Source: Streptomyces scopuliridis RB72 | GTDB lineage: Bacteria > Actinomycetota > Actinomycetes > Streptomycetales > Streptomycetaceae | Direction of reading: 5' to 3' | NCBI RefSeq assembly: GCF_000718095.1 | Contig: NZ_JOEI01000033.1 | Coordinates: forward strand, 6,319 to 70,318 | Length of the DNA: 64,000 nt | Shown here: positions 17,019-29,000 of the stretch, piece after piece | Layout: the number at the start of each line of letters is the position of its first letter | Position numbering within the stretch: position 1 is the stretch's first letter | Notes under the pieces: model-generated | Database searches by the model: none | Told to the model about the DNA's origin: nothing | Seen by the model: only the letters and a program-made list of their open reading frames with translations | Made by a program: the position numbers and the translations under genes

Positions 17019-17791
17019 TGGCGCCCGACACCGCCCGGCTGCGCCATGTCGAGGAGTCGATGGGCACGGTCTTCTCGTTCGACATCCGGGGGGTACAGGA
17101 CGAGCCCCGGGTCCGCGCCGGGCTGCACGCGGCCGTGGCCTCGCTGCACCGCGCCGACGAGCTCTTCTCGACGTTCCGTCCGGACAGCCAGATCCTGCGG
17201 CTGGGGCGGGGAGAGCTCGCCCTGTCCGCGTGCGCGCGGGAGGTCGTCGAGGTGCTGGAGCTGTGCGCGGCGGCGGAGCGGGAGAGCGCGGGATGGTTCA
17301 CCACCCGCTACGCGGGCGGTCTCGATCCGACGGGGCTGGTGAAGGGCTGGGCGGTGGAGCGTGCCGTACGGATGATCGCCTCGTCCGGGGCCGGTTCGGT
17401 GTGTCTCAACGGCGGTGGCGACATCCAACTGCTCGGCGGGCCCTGGCGGGTGGGGATCTCCGACCCGCTGCGCCCCGGCGGGCTGGCCACGGTCATCGAG
17501 ACCGGCGAGGGGCTGGGCGTGGCCACCTCGGGACCCGCCGAGCGCGGCTGCCATGTCCTCGATCCGTACACGGGCCGGCCACCGGTCGGCGGGCTCGCCT
17601 CGGTCACCGTGGTCTGCCCGGAGGGGCTGACCACGGCCGACACCCGCGCGACGGCCGCGTACGCGATGGGCGAGCGGGCGCGCGGCTGGCTGGAGGCGCT
17701 GCCGGGCGCCGAGGGCTTCGCCGTCATGCCCGACGGCCGTACGTGGACGACGAGCGGCTTCCACCGCTATGTCGCCAAGGTCAGCGCCTGA
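17018..17791 (+). CDS. apbE: FAD:protein FMN transferase
   Basis: 257 residues, ApbE family. The enzyme splits FAD and attaches FMN to Ser/Thr in target proteins, using Mg2+. Motifs are MGTVFSFDIRG (about 11-21), FSTFRPDSQI (about 51-60), DPTGLVKGWAVER (about 104-116) and CLNGGGDIQLLGG (about 129-141). It is shorter than classic ApbE (about 330 residues) and has no signal peptide, so it may act on the cytosolic side or on a not-yet-exported target. It is translationally coupled to the FMN-binding protein. Confidence 0.92.
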   Translation: MAPDTARLRHVEESMGTVFSFDIRGVQDEPRVRAGLHAAVASLHRADELFSTFRPDSQILRLGRGELALSACAREVVEVLELCAAAERESAGWFTTRYAGGLDPTGLVKGWAVERAVRMIASSGAGSVCLNGGGDIQLLGGPWRVGISDPLRPGGLATVIETGEGLGVATSGPAERGCHVLDPYTGRPPVGGLASVTVVCPEGLTTADTRATAAYAMGERARGWLEALPGAEGFAVMPDGRTWTTSGFHRYVAKVSA

Positions 17792-17827
17792 GCGGAACCC
17801 ACGACCGGGCTCTGAACTCCCCCGCTC

Positions 17828-18364
17828 TCAGCGGTCGTTCTGGGCCAGCTTCAGCAGATGGTCCGCGAGCGCCTGGCCGCCCGCCGGGTCGCGACTGATC
17901 AGCATCAGGGTGTCGTCTCCCGCGATGGTGCCCAGGATGTCGCTCAACTCCGCCTGGTCGATGGCCGAGGCGAGGAACTGCGCCGCGCCCGGCGGCGTAC
18001 GCAGGACGACGAGATTGGCCGACGCCTCGGCGGAGATGAGCAGTTCACCGGCGAGCCGGCGCATTCGCTCCTCCTTCGCCGACTCCCCGAGCGGGGCGTG
18101 CGGGGTACGGAAGCCGCCCTCGCTCGGGACCGCGTAGATCAACTCGCCGCCGGTGTTGCGGATCTTGACCGCGCCCAGTTCGTCCAGGTCCCGGGAGAGC
18201 GTCGCCTGCGTGACGCTCAGCCCGTCGTCCGCGAGCACCTTCGCCAGCTGGCTCTGGGAGCGCACCGGCTGCCGGTTGAGGATGTCGACGATCCTGCGGT
18301 GGCGGGCGGTTCTGGTCTGCGGTACGGACTGCCCGCCGTGCTCGGTGTCCTGGGCCTCGGTCAT
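17828..18364 (-). CDS. argR: Arginine repressor ArgR
   Basis: 178 residues from ATG 18364; a longer start at 18391 overlaps argD and adds nine residues. The N-terminal winged helix ([20 protein letters not shown] then [17 protein letters not shown]) binds ARG boxes. The C-terminal domain ([19 protein letters not shown] and [15 protein letters not shown]) forms the hexamer and the arginine site. It is the last gene of argCJBDR, so it represses its own operon together with argG. Confidence 0.95.
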   Translation of the reverse strand: MTEAQDTEHGGQSVPQTRTARHRRIVDILNRQPVRSQSQLAKVLADDGLSVTQATLSRDLDELGAVKIRNTGGELIYAVPSEGGFRTPHAPLGESAKEERMRRLAGELLISAEASANLVVLRTPPGAAQFLASAIDQAELSDILGTIAGDDTLMLISRDPAGGQALADHLLKLAQNDR

Positions 18365-18371
18365 CGTCGTC

Positions 18372-19571
18372 TCATTCTCCGTGTCGTCCATCCCCGTTGG
18401 CCGCGTCGAGAATGCCGGGCAGCGCCTCCAGGAGCGCGTCCACCTCGGTGTCGCCGATGATCAGCGGCGGCATCAGCCGTACGACATCCGGAGCGGGCAC
18501 GTTCACGAGGAACCCGGCACCCTGAGCCGCCTGATGCACCTGGGGCGCGAGTGGCTCGGTGAGCACGATACCCAGGAGCAGTCCCGAGCCGCGGACGTGG
18601 GAGACCAGCGGATGGCCGAGACCCTCGATACCGTTCCGCAGTTTCTCGCCGAGCCGCTTCACCTGGTCCAGGAGTCCGCCGGCGGCGAGCGTGTCGAGTA
18701 CGGCGAGTCCGGCGGCGCAGGCGACCGGGTTGCCGCCGAACGTCGTACCGTGCTGGCCGGGCTTGAGCAGCTCGGCCGCCTCCCCGAAGGCGACGGCCGC
18801 GCCGAGCGGCAGACCGCCGCCGAGCCCCTTGGCGAGGGTGACGACATCGGGCTCGACGCCCTGGTGCGCCTGGTGCTCGAACCAGTGCCCCGTCCTGCCG
18901 ACGCCCGTCTGCACCTCGTCCAGGACCAGCAGCGTGCCGGTGGCGCGGGTGATCTCCCTGGCCGCCTCCAGATAGCCCTTGGGCGGGACGACCACGCCGT
19001 TCTCGCCCTGGATCGGCTCGATGATCACGAGGGCCGTCTCTTCGGTGACGGCGGCGCGCAGCGCCTCGGCGTCCCCGTACGGGACGTGGGTGACGTCACC
19101 GGGCAGCGGCCGGAAGGGCTCCTGCTTCGCGGGCTGGCCGGTGAGGGCCAGCGCGCCCATCGTGCGGCCGTGGAAGCCGCCGTCGGTGGCGACCATGTGC
19201 TGACGGCCCGTCAGCCGGCCGATCTTGAAGGCCGCTTCGTTCGCCTCGGCGCCGGAGTTGCAGAAGAAGACCCGGCCGGGGCGGCCGAAGAGCTGGATCA
19301 GCCGCTCGGCGAGCGCGACCGGCGGCTCGGCGATGAAGAGGTTGGAGACATGGCCGAGGGACGCGATCTGCCGCGAGACGGCGTCGACGACGGCGGGGTG
19401 CGCGTGGCCGAGGGCGTTGACCGCGATGCCGCCGACGAAGTCGGTGTACTCGACGCCGTCCGCGTCCCGGACCCTGGCGCCCTCTCCGTGGACGAGGGAC
19501 AGCTTCGGCGTGCCGTAATTGTCCGCCATGACGCTCCGCCAGCGCTGCGCGAGCTTCTCGTTGCCGGTCAC
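18372..19571 (-). CDS. argD: Acetylornithine aminotransferase
   Basis: 399 residues, class-III PLP aminotransferase. It converts N-acetylglutamate semialdehyde and glutamate to acetylornithine. Visible blocks are [34 protein letters not shown] and the PLP-Lys segment [18 protein letters not shown] (Lys at about 251). The start overlaps the argB stop by 4 bp. Confidence 0.96.
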   Translation of the reverse strand: MTGNEKLAQRWRSVMADNYGTPKLSLVHGEGARVRDADGVEYTDFVGGIAVNALGHAHPAVVDAVSRQIASLGHVSNLFIAEPPVALAERLIQLFGRPGRVFFCNSGAEANEAAFKIGRLTGRQHMVATDGGFHGRTMGALALTGQPAKQEPFRPLPGDVTHVPYGDAEALRAAVTEETALVIIEPIQGENGVVVPPKGYLEAAREITRATGTLLVLDEVQTGVGRTGHWFEHQAHQGVEPDVVTLAKGLGGGLPLGAAVAFGEAAELLKPGQHGTTFGGNPVACAAGLAVLDTLAAGGLLDQVKRLGEKLRNGIEGLGHPLVSHVRGSGLLLGIVLTEPLAPQVHQAAQGAGFLVNVPAPDVVRLMPPLIIGDTEVDALLEALPGILDAANGDGRHGE

Positions 19572-20469
19572 TTCGTGGCTCCTTCCTGTCCGTCGGGCAC
19601 GACCATCGTGCCGATGCCCGAGTCGGTGAAGATCTCCAGCAGGATCGAGTGCGGCACCCGGCCGTCCAGGACGCGCGCGGTCCTGACCCCGTTGCGTACG
19701 GCGAACAGGCAGCCCTCCATCTTCGGCACCATCCCGCTGGACAGCTCGGGCAGCAGCTTCTCCAGCTCGGTGGCGGTGAGCCGGCTGATCACGTCGTCGC
19801 TGTTGGGCCAGTCCTCGTACAGCCCCTCGACATCGGTGAGGACCATCAGCGTCTCGGCGCCCAGCGCGGCGGCGAGCGCGGCGGCGGCGGTGTCGGCGTT
19901 GACGTTGTAGACATGGCCGTCGTCGGCGCTGCGCGCGATGGAGGAGATGACCGGGATCCGGCCGTCCGCCAGCAGCGCTTCGATGGCGCCCGTCTCGATC
20001 GCGGTGATCTCGCCGACCCGGCCGATGTCGACCAGCTCTCCGTCGATCCGGGGCCGGTGCCGGGTCGCGGAGATGGTGTGCGCGTCCTCGCCGGTCATCC
20101 CGACGGCGAGCGGGCCGTGCTGGTTGAGCAGCCCGACCAGCTCACGCTGGACCTGCCCGGCCAGCACCATCCGTACGACATCCATCGCCTCGGGCGTGGT
20201 GACCCGCAGCCCGGCCTTGAACTCGCTGACCAGACCGTGCCGGTCGAGCTGGGCGCTGATCTGCGGACCGCCGCCGTGCACGACGACCGGCTTGAGACCG
20301 GCCTGCCGCAGGAAGACGACGTCCTGCGCGAAGGCGGCCTTCAGGTCCTCGTCGATCATGGCGTTGCCGCCGAACTTGATGACGACGGTCTTCCCGTTGT
20401 GCCGGGTGAGCCAGGGCAGCGCCTCGATGAGGATCTGCGCCTTGGGCAGCGCGGTGTGCTTACGGGCGG

Positions 20470-20473
<4 letters not shown>
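19568..20473 (-). CDS. argB: Acetylglutamate kinase
   Basis: 301 residues. It phosphorylates N-acetylglutamate, the committed and usually arginine-inhibited step. The amino-acid-kinase motifs [12 protein letters not shown] (about 30-41), [11 protein letters not shown] (about 62-72) and [20 protein letters not shown] (about 190-209) are intact. An N-terminal helix (about 5-28) of the type that makes the arginine-sensitive hexamer is present, so feedback inhibition is likely. It overlaps argJ and argD by 4 bp each. Confidence 0.96.
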
Positions 20474-22750
<2,277 letters not shown>

Positions 22751-22908
22751 GTGCTGGTGGCGGGCCTGCCGGACGGATGTGACCGAGTTCTTGAGGTGGC
22801 CCGTGAGCGGTGGACCCGGCCCACAGGTGAGCCGAGACCCCCGGCGGACCTGCCCGGCTTTCGGAACCAGGCCGATGCGCCCCCGCACCCCCGCGTACCC
22901 TCTTCCCC

Positions 22909-23865
22909 GTGCCTGCCCCATCCCTGCATCACGTCGCCGTCCTCGTGCTTGAGGGTGCGAAGCCTCTCGATGTCGGTATTCCCGCGCAGGTGTTCACGAC
23001 CCGCGCGAGCATGCCGTACGAGGTGCGGGTGTGCGGCGCGGAATCCGGGCTCGTGACCGGCGGCGACGGCCTGTCGTACTACGTCGCCCACGGCCTCCAC
23101 GTACTTGAGTGGGCCGACATCGTCTTCGTCCCCGGCTACCGGTTCCCAGACCGCGACGACCCGCCGCAGGCCGTCGTCGATGCGCTGATCGGGGCCCACG
23201 ATCGGGGCGCGCGGCTCGCCGCCATCTCGACGGGCGCCTTCGCGCTCGCTGCCACGGGCCTGCTCGACGGCAAGCGCGCCACGACGCACTGGCATTACAC
23301 GCGGGCACTCGCGGCGAAGCATCCGCTCGTTCAGGTCGACGAGAACGTTCTGTTCGTCGACGAGGGCAGCGTGCTGACGTCGGCCGGCGCCGCCTCAGGC
23401 ATCGACCTGTGCCTGCACATTCTGCGCGGCGATCTCGGGGTGGCCGCGGCGAACCACGCGGCCAGGCGCCTGGTAGCGGCCCCCTACCGCAGCGGCGGTC
23501 AGGCGCAGTACGTGCCGCGCAGCGTGCCCGAGCCGCTCGGCGAGCGGTTCGCCGCCACCCGAGAGTGGGCGCTGCACCGGCTCGGCGAGGCCCTCACCCT
23601 TGAAGCGCTCGCCCGGCATGCGGCGGTGTCGCCGCGCACGTTCTCGCGACGCTTCGTCGAGGACACGGGGTACACGCCGATGCAGTGGGTCATGCGCGCC
23701 CGCATCGACGTGGCGCGCGAACTGCTCGAACGTTCACAGCGGAGCGTCGAGCAGATCGCCGCCGACGTCGGTCTCGGCACCGGTACGAATCTGCGGCTGC
23801 ACTTCCATCGCATCCTCGGCACCACGCCGAGCGAGTACCGGCGCACCTTCGCCCAGGGCGAGTAG
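22909..23865 (+). CDS. GlxA-type AraC-family transcriptional regulator (DJ-1/PfpI domain)
   Basis: 318 residues from GTG 22909. An N-terminal DJ-1/PfpI-like domain (about 1-190) has LDVGIPAQVFT and a nucleophile-elbow region LAAISTGAFALAATG, where the Cys typical of active DJ-1 enzymes is replaced by Thr. A C-terminal AraC pair of HTHs follows (about 220-315): LTLEALARHAAVSPRTFSRR and EQIAADVGLGTGTNLRLHF. It probably senses a small metabolite. It lies 107 bp before the GAPDH gene, which is the likely target. Confidence 0.9.
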   Translation: MPAPSLHHVAVLVLEGAKPLDVGIPAQVFTTRASMPYEVRVCGAESGLVTGGDGLSYYVAHGLHVLEWADIVFVPGYRFPDRDDPPQAVVDALIGAHDRGARLAAISTGAFALAATGLLDGKRATTHWHYTRALAAKHPLVQVDENVLFVDEGSVLTSAGAASGIDLCLHILRGDLGVAAANHAARRLVAAPYRSGGQAQYVPRSVPEPLGERFAATREWALHRLGEALTLEALARHAAVSPRTFSRRFVEDTGYTPMQWVMRARIDVARELLERSQRSVEQIAADVGLGTGTNLRLHFHRILGTTPSEYRRTFAQGE

Positions 23866-23972
23866 CCCGCCACCACCACGTGGCGCGATCCTTTCGGACC
23901 GTGGCGATCACGCCGCTGTCACCGGCGGACGCTGCACGCGAACCTGATGGCGAACTCGAAGGGACACCAAAC

Positions 23973-24971
23973 ATGACGCGCATCGCCATCAACGGATTCG
24001 GCCGCATCGGACGCAATGTGCTGCGTGCGCTGCTGGAACGTGACAGCGACCTGGAGATCATCGCGGTCAACGACCTCACGGAGCCCGCCACCCTCGCGCG
24101 GCTGCTCGCCTACGACACGACGGCGGGCCGGCTCGGTCGCCCGGTGAATGTCGACGGGGACGCCCTCGTCGTCGACGGCCGTCGCATCACCGTGCTCGCC
24201 GAGCGTGAACCGGCGCAGCTGCCGTGGGCCGAGCTCGGCGTCGACATCGTGCTTGAGGCGACCGGCCGCTTCACGTCGGCCACGGCCGCCGGCGCCCACA
24301 TCGACGCGGGCGCGAAAAGGGTTCTCATCAGCGCGCCGGCGGACGGCGCCGATGTCACGCTCGCGTTCGGCGTCAACACCGACGCGTACGACCCGGCGGT
24401 GCACACGATCGTCTCGAACGCCTCGTGCACGACCAACGCGCTTGCGCCGCTGGCCGCGGTGCTCGACGATCTCGCCGGCATCGAGCACGGCTTCATGACG
24501 ACGGTGCACGCCTACACACAGGAGCAGAACCTGCAGGACGGTCCGCACCGCGACGCCCGCCGCGCCCGCGCCGCCGCCGTCAACATCGTGCCGACGACAA
24601 CGGGCGCCGCCAAGGCGATCGGCCTCGTGCTGCCGAACCTCGACGGCAGGCTGTCGGGCGACTCGATCCGCGTGCCGGTTCCGGTGGGCTCGATCGTCGA
24701 ACTCAACACGACCGTCGCCCGCGACGTGACGCGCGAGGACGTGCTGGCGGCGTACCACGCCGCGGCGCAGGGGCCGCTCGCCGGCATCCTTGAGTACTCG
24801 GACGACCCGCTCGTGTCGTCCGACATCACGGGCAATCCGGCCTCGTCGATCTTCGACTCGGCCCTCACCCGCGTCGACGGCCGCCACGTCAAGGTGGTCG
24901 CCTGGTACGACAACGAGTGGGGCTTCTCGAACCGCGTGATCGACACGCTTGAGCTCCTCGCCACCAGCTGA
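23973..24971 (+). CDS. gap: Glyceraldehyde-3-phosphate dehydrogenase, type I
   Basis: 332 residues. It oxidises glyceraldehyde-3-phosphate to 1,3-bisphosphoglycerate with NAD+. Motifs are the nucleotide site INGFGRIGRNVLRALL (about 5-20), catalytic SNASCTTNALAPL (Cys at about 152) and WYDNEWGFSNRVIDTL near the end. ATG 23973 follows AAGGGA. It is not in the usual gap-pgk-tpi cluster but pairs with a GlxA regulator and ends at a strong terminator, suggesting a second, conditional isoenzyme. Inhibitor-resistant GAPDH copies are known in some Streptomyces; nothing here proves that. Confidence 0.93.
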   Translation: MTRIAINGFGRIGRNVLRALLERDSDLEIIAVNDLTEPATLARLLAYDTTAGRLGRPVNVDGDALVVDGRRITVLAEREPAQLPWAELGVDIVLEATGRFTSATAAGAHIDAGAKRVLISAPADGADVTLAFGVNTDAYDPAVHTIVSNASCTTNALAPLAAVLDDLAGIEHGFMTTVHAYTQEQNLQDGPHRDARRARAAAVNIVPTTTGAAKAIGLVLPNLDGRLSGDSIRVPVPVGSIVELNTTVARDVTREDVLAAYHAAAQGPLAGILEYSDDPLVSSDITGNPASSIFDSALTRVDGRHVKVVAWYDNEWGFSNRVIDTLELLATS

Positions 24972-25023
24972 CCGGAAGCCTGGGCGGCCCTGCTTCGGAG
25001 GCCTCGCTGCCCAGCACCTCCTG

Positions 25024-25064
25024 TGAGCGCTCTGGTTGGCCGGCCGGGCCGACCAGAGCGCTCA
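25024..25064 (+). terminator. Strong terminator after gap
   Basis: TGAGCGCTCTGGTTGGCC and GGCCGACCAGAGCGCTCA pair over 18 bp with one G-U, around loop GGCCG. It starts 53 bp after the gap stop. Confidence 0.85.
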
Positions 25065-25159
25065 GCCACACCGGAGTCGGGCCGGGGCAGGCTGACGCAA
25101 GGGTTCGTCGACGAGACGTGCCGGGTCGCCGTCCCTCAGGGAGGGCATGGCCCCGGCGT

Positions 25160-25891
25160 TCAGCGTTCGGTGATCTCGCCGTCGCTCAGTTCCACCACGC
25201 GGTCGGCCAGATCGAGCAGCTGGGGGTCGTGCGTGGCGACGAGCGCGGCGACGCCCTCGCTGTGCACCACGGTGCGCAGGAGTTCCATCACCGCGAGGCC
25301 GGTCTGGGCGTCCAGCTGTCCTGTCGGTTCGTCCGCGATCAGCAGCGCCGGCCGGTTGGCGAGGGCGCGGGCGATGGCGACGCGCTGCTGCTGGCCGCCG
25401 GAGAGTTCGCCGGGGCGCTGCGCCGCGTGATCGGTGAGGCCCACGAGGGAGAGCAGCAGCGCCACCCGCTCCTCGCGCTCACGCGGATCGGCCTTGCGCA
25501 GCCGCAGTGGTACGCCCACGTTCTCCGCCGCGCTGAGGATGGGGATCAGGCCGAAGGACTGGAAGATGAAGCCGATGCGGTCGCGGCGAAGTTCCAGGCG
25601 CCCGTTCTCGCCGAGCTCGGCGAGGTCGGTGCCGTCGATGACGACGCGGCCGCGGTCCGGGGAGTCCAGACCGCCGACCAGATTGAGCAGAGTCGTCTTT
25701 CCGGCGCCGGAGCGCCCCTTGAGGGCGACCAGTTCGCCGCGCGCGACGTCGAGGGAGGCACCGCGCAGCGCGTGGACGGCCGCGGGACCGGTGCCGTACG
25801 AACGGTGCAGTTCTTCCGCCCTGACCATGGGCTCGCCGGACCGCTCGCCCAGGACGGCGGCGCCGGCCCGGGTGCTGCTGTGCTGCGTCAT
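25160..25891 (-). CDS. ABC transporter ATPase (LolD/MacB type)
   Basis: 243 residues. Walker A GRSGAGKTT (about 58-66), Q-loop FQSFGLIP, signature LSGGQQQRVAIARAL and Walker B LLIADEPTGQLDAQTG are typical of the ATPases that work with FtsX-like permeases. The gene is divergent from the two-permease operon starting at 26043, with 151 bp between the starts, so it may energise one of those permeases. It has no C-terminal extension, unlike the ATPase at 32238. Confidence 0.92.
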   Translation of the reverse strand: MTQHSSTRAGAAVLGERSGEPMVRAEELHRSYGTGPAAVHALRGASLDVARGELVALKGRSGAGKTTLLNLVGGLDSPDRGRVVIDGTDLAELGENGRLELRRDRIGFIFQSFGLIPILSAAENVGVPLRLRKADPREREERVALLLSLVGLTDHAAQRPGELSGGQQQRVAIARALANRPALLIADEPTGQLDAQTGLAVMELLRTVVHSEGVAALVATHDPQLLDLADRVVELSDGEITER

Positions 25892-26042
25892 TGGTGCGCC
25901 CCCCGTGCGTGATCGGTCCGGTCACAGTATGTGCGGACATCCTCCGGACGGGCAATGGAGACGAACCTCTTTTCGACCGGGTGGGGTTTCCTGATACAAA
26001 GCCATTTCAACAGGCGTTGACGTAAACCGGGCGGGGGAACGG

Positions 26043-29000
26043 GTGGCGGGGTTCATATTTCTGCGCGCGGTCGGGCACCGGCTGCTCCTGGCCGCCGCGT
26101 TGCTCGCGGTGGTGCTGACCACCTGTGTGCTCGCGGCCCTCACCGCGTTCTCCGGTTCGCTCGCGGACACGGCGCTGCGGGAGACGCTGCGCGGCCGGGG
26201 CGCCGCTTCCGCCGTGCTCGTCATCAGCGCGGACGTTCCCCTGGACCGGAGCGACGCCGCCCAGGAGGCGGCGGCCCGGGGCGCGCGGCAGGCCTTCGAC
26301 GGGCTGCCCGTGACGCTGCGGAAGCTGGAGAGCTCGGGAACGTATGCGCTGCCCACGTCCCTCCAGGCGGCCGGCGCCACCGAGGGCAAGCCCGACCTGA
26401 CCCACTTCGCCGCGCTGGACCGGTCCCGGATCACCCTGGTGTCGGGCGCCTGGCCGGGCTCCGGACGGGAAGCCGACGGCGGCGCCATACCCGTCGCCCT
26501 GCCCGAAGTCGCCGCCACGCAGCTGAAGTTGCGCGCGGGAGCGAGCGTCACGCTCACCGACCGGCTGGCCGGCACCCGGCTGGCCGTCCGGGTCACCGGC
26601 GTGTACAAGGCCACCAACCCCGTCGATCCGTACTGGCGGCTGGACACGCTCGGCGGGCGCGGAGTCCGTGACCTCGACTTCACCACGTACGGTCCGCTGC
26701 TCACGGACCCGGCCGTCCTCGCCTCCGGCGCCATCTCCCACGGCAACAGCGCCTGGGTGGCCACCGCCGACTACCGGAGCATCACCACCGACCGGATCGG
26801 CGCGCTGCGCACGGCGTCCACACGCGCCCCCGCGCTCCTGCGCGAGGAGCCGGCGCTCGGGGACAGCACGACCGCGAGCACCGCGCTGCCGTCCCTGCTG
26901 GACCGGACCGAGCGTGCGCTGCTGGTGTCCCGGTCCACGCTGCTGATCGTCGCCCTGCAACTGCTCCTGCTGGCCGGGTACGCACTGCTGCTGGTCGCCC
27001 GGGTCCTCGGCGCGGAACGGGCGGGCGAGACCGCTCTGCTGCGGGCGCGCGGTGCCTCGCGCCGCCGGCTCGCCGCTCTCGCCGTGACGGAGGCACTGCT
27101 GCTCGCGGCTCCGGCCGCGCTCTGCGCCCCGCTGCTGTCGGCTCCGCTGACCGGCTTGTTCGTACGGCGGTCCGCGCTCGGCGACGGCGCCGGGGGGCGG
27201 TTCGGCGAGATCGCGGCCGGGCCGGTGTGGCTGGTCTCGGCGGCGGTCGCCGTCTGCTGTGCGGCGGCGGTCGTCTCGCCCGCGCTGGCCGCGACGGCCG
27301 GCCCGGCCTCGGGGATGCGGCGTGGCCGCGCCGCCGCGCTGCCCGGCTCCGTACGCGCGGGGGCGGACGTCGGGCTGCTGCTGATCGCGGCGGTGGCCTA
27401 CTGGCAGCTGGACCAGCAGACCCGGACGTCCGGCGGTGGAGCGCTCAGCGGTGACCGCGAGGGCGTTCTGGGCGTGGACCCGCTGATGGTCATGGCGCCC
27501 GCGCTGGCGCTGCTCGCCGGCACCGTGCTCACGCTGCGGCTGCTGCCTCCCGCGGCGCGGCTCGCGGAGCGGCGGGCCGCGAGCGGCCGCGGTCTGACCA
27601 CCGCGCTGGCGGGCTGGCATTTCAGCCGTGGGGCGCTGCGCGGCGCCGGGCCCGTCCTGCTGCTGGTGCTGGCCGTGGCGATGGGCATGCTCGCGATCGG
27701 CCAGAGCGCGTCATGGGACCGGTCCCAGCGCGACCAGGCCGACTTCGGTACGGGTGCTTCGGTGCGGGTGCTGGACAACAGGCCCGCCGGCCCCGGTCAG
27801 GCCGGGCTGTACGCGTCGCTGCCGGGGGTACGGCAGGCGGCGCCCGCCCACCGTACGGTCACGGATCTGTCCGGCGGCCGTAAGGCGACGGTGCTCGCGC
27901 TGGACACGGCGCATGCCGACGAGCGGATGCTGATGCGCGGCGATCTCGCCGACGAGCCGGTGGAGGGGCTGCTGAGGGCGGCCGCGCCCCGGAAGGCCCC
28001 GGCGCGGGCTGTGGTGCCGTTGCCCGACGGCACCCGCCGGCTCGCCCTCGACGTGCGTATCGAGAATCTCGACGTGCGTATCGAGGACGTGCGTATCGAG
28101 AAGGAGGAAGTGGCGCCGGGCCGGGCCTCCTCCGGGTTCGCGCCCGAGCTCCAGGTCACGGTCGAGGACCGCTACGGCATTCCCTACCGGATCGGCGCCG
28201 GGACGGTGCCCGTCGACGGCCGCGCCCACCGGGTCGTCGTCGATCTCGACGCGACCGCGTCGGGCACGCGCGGCGCCCCCGCCGGGCCGCTGGGCGTGAC
28301 CGGGTTCCAGCTCGGCGGGGAAGCCCCGGCCAAGGGGTCCGAGCGGCACCGGCTGAGTGTCGAGCGGCTGCTGGCCACGGGCTCCGACGGCGCCGAACGC
28401 CCGGTGTCCGTACCCGGCGAGGTGCGCTGGCGGGGCAGCCTGAGCGTGACGGAGAACGAGGAGGAGGGCACACCGACGGCGCTGAGCCCGGTCGCCTCGC
28501 GGACCGCGCCGCTGACCGTCTCGTACACCACGGGGAGCGCGGGCGAGAGCGGCGGCCATCTCTCCGTACAGCTCGATGTCGCACGCCCCGCCGCCCGCGA
28601 GAAGATCTCGGCCGTCGCCACGGACGGCTTCCTGCGCGCGTCCGGGGCCGGGCTCGGGGACAGCGTCGACCTGAGTCTGGCCGGGGAGCAGCTTCGGGTG
28701 ACGATCGTGAAGGCGGTACGGGAACTGCCGACGACCGGAAGCACGGTGGCCTCCGGTGGCGGCGCCGGCCCGGTGACCACCGCGGGTGAGAGCGATGCGG
28801 CGGACGGCGGTGCGCTGCTCGTCGATCTGCGGGCCGTCAACGAGGTGCTGACGGACCGCGCGAGCGGCGCACTCGCGCCGAACGAGTGGTGGCTGAGCAC
28901 CGCCCCCGGCGCTGCCGCGGACGTCGCGTCGGCGCTGCGGGCCCGCCCGGACAGCACGCCCGGCCAGGTGCTCGTACGCGACGAAGTCGCGGCCGGTCTC

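Noticed and set aside
17792..17827. Terminator between apbE and argR
   Set aside because: CTGAG/CTCAG arms exist but need bulges and are weak, so not listed as a feature.
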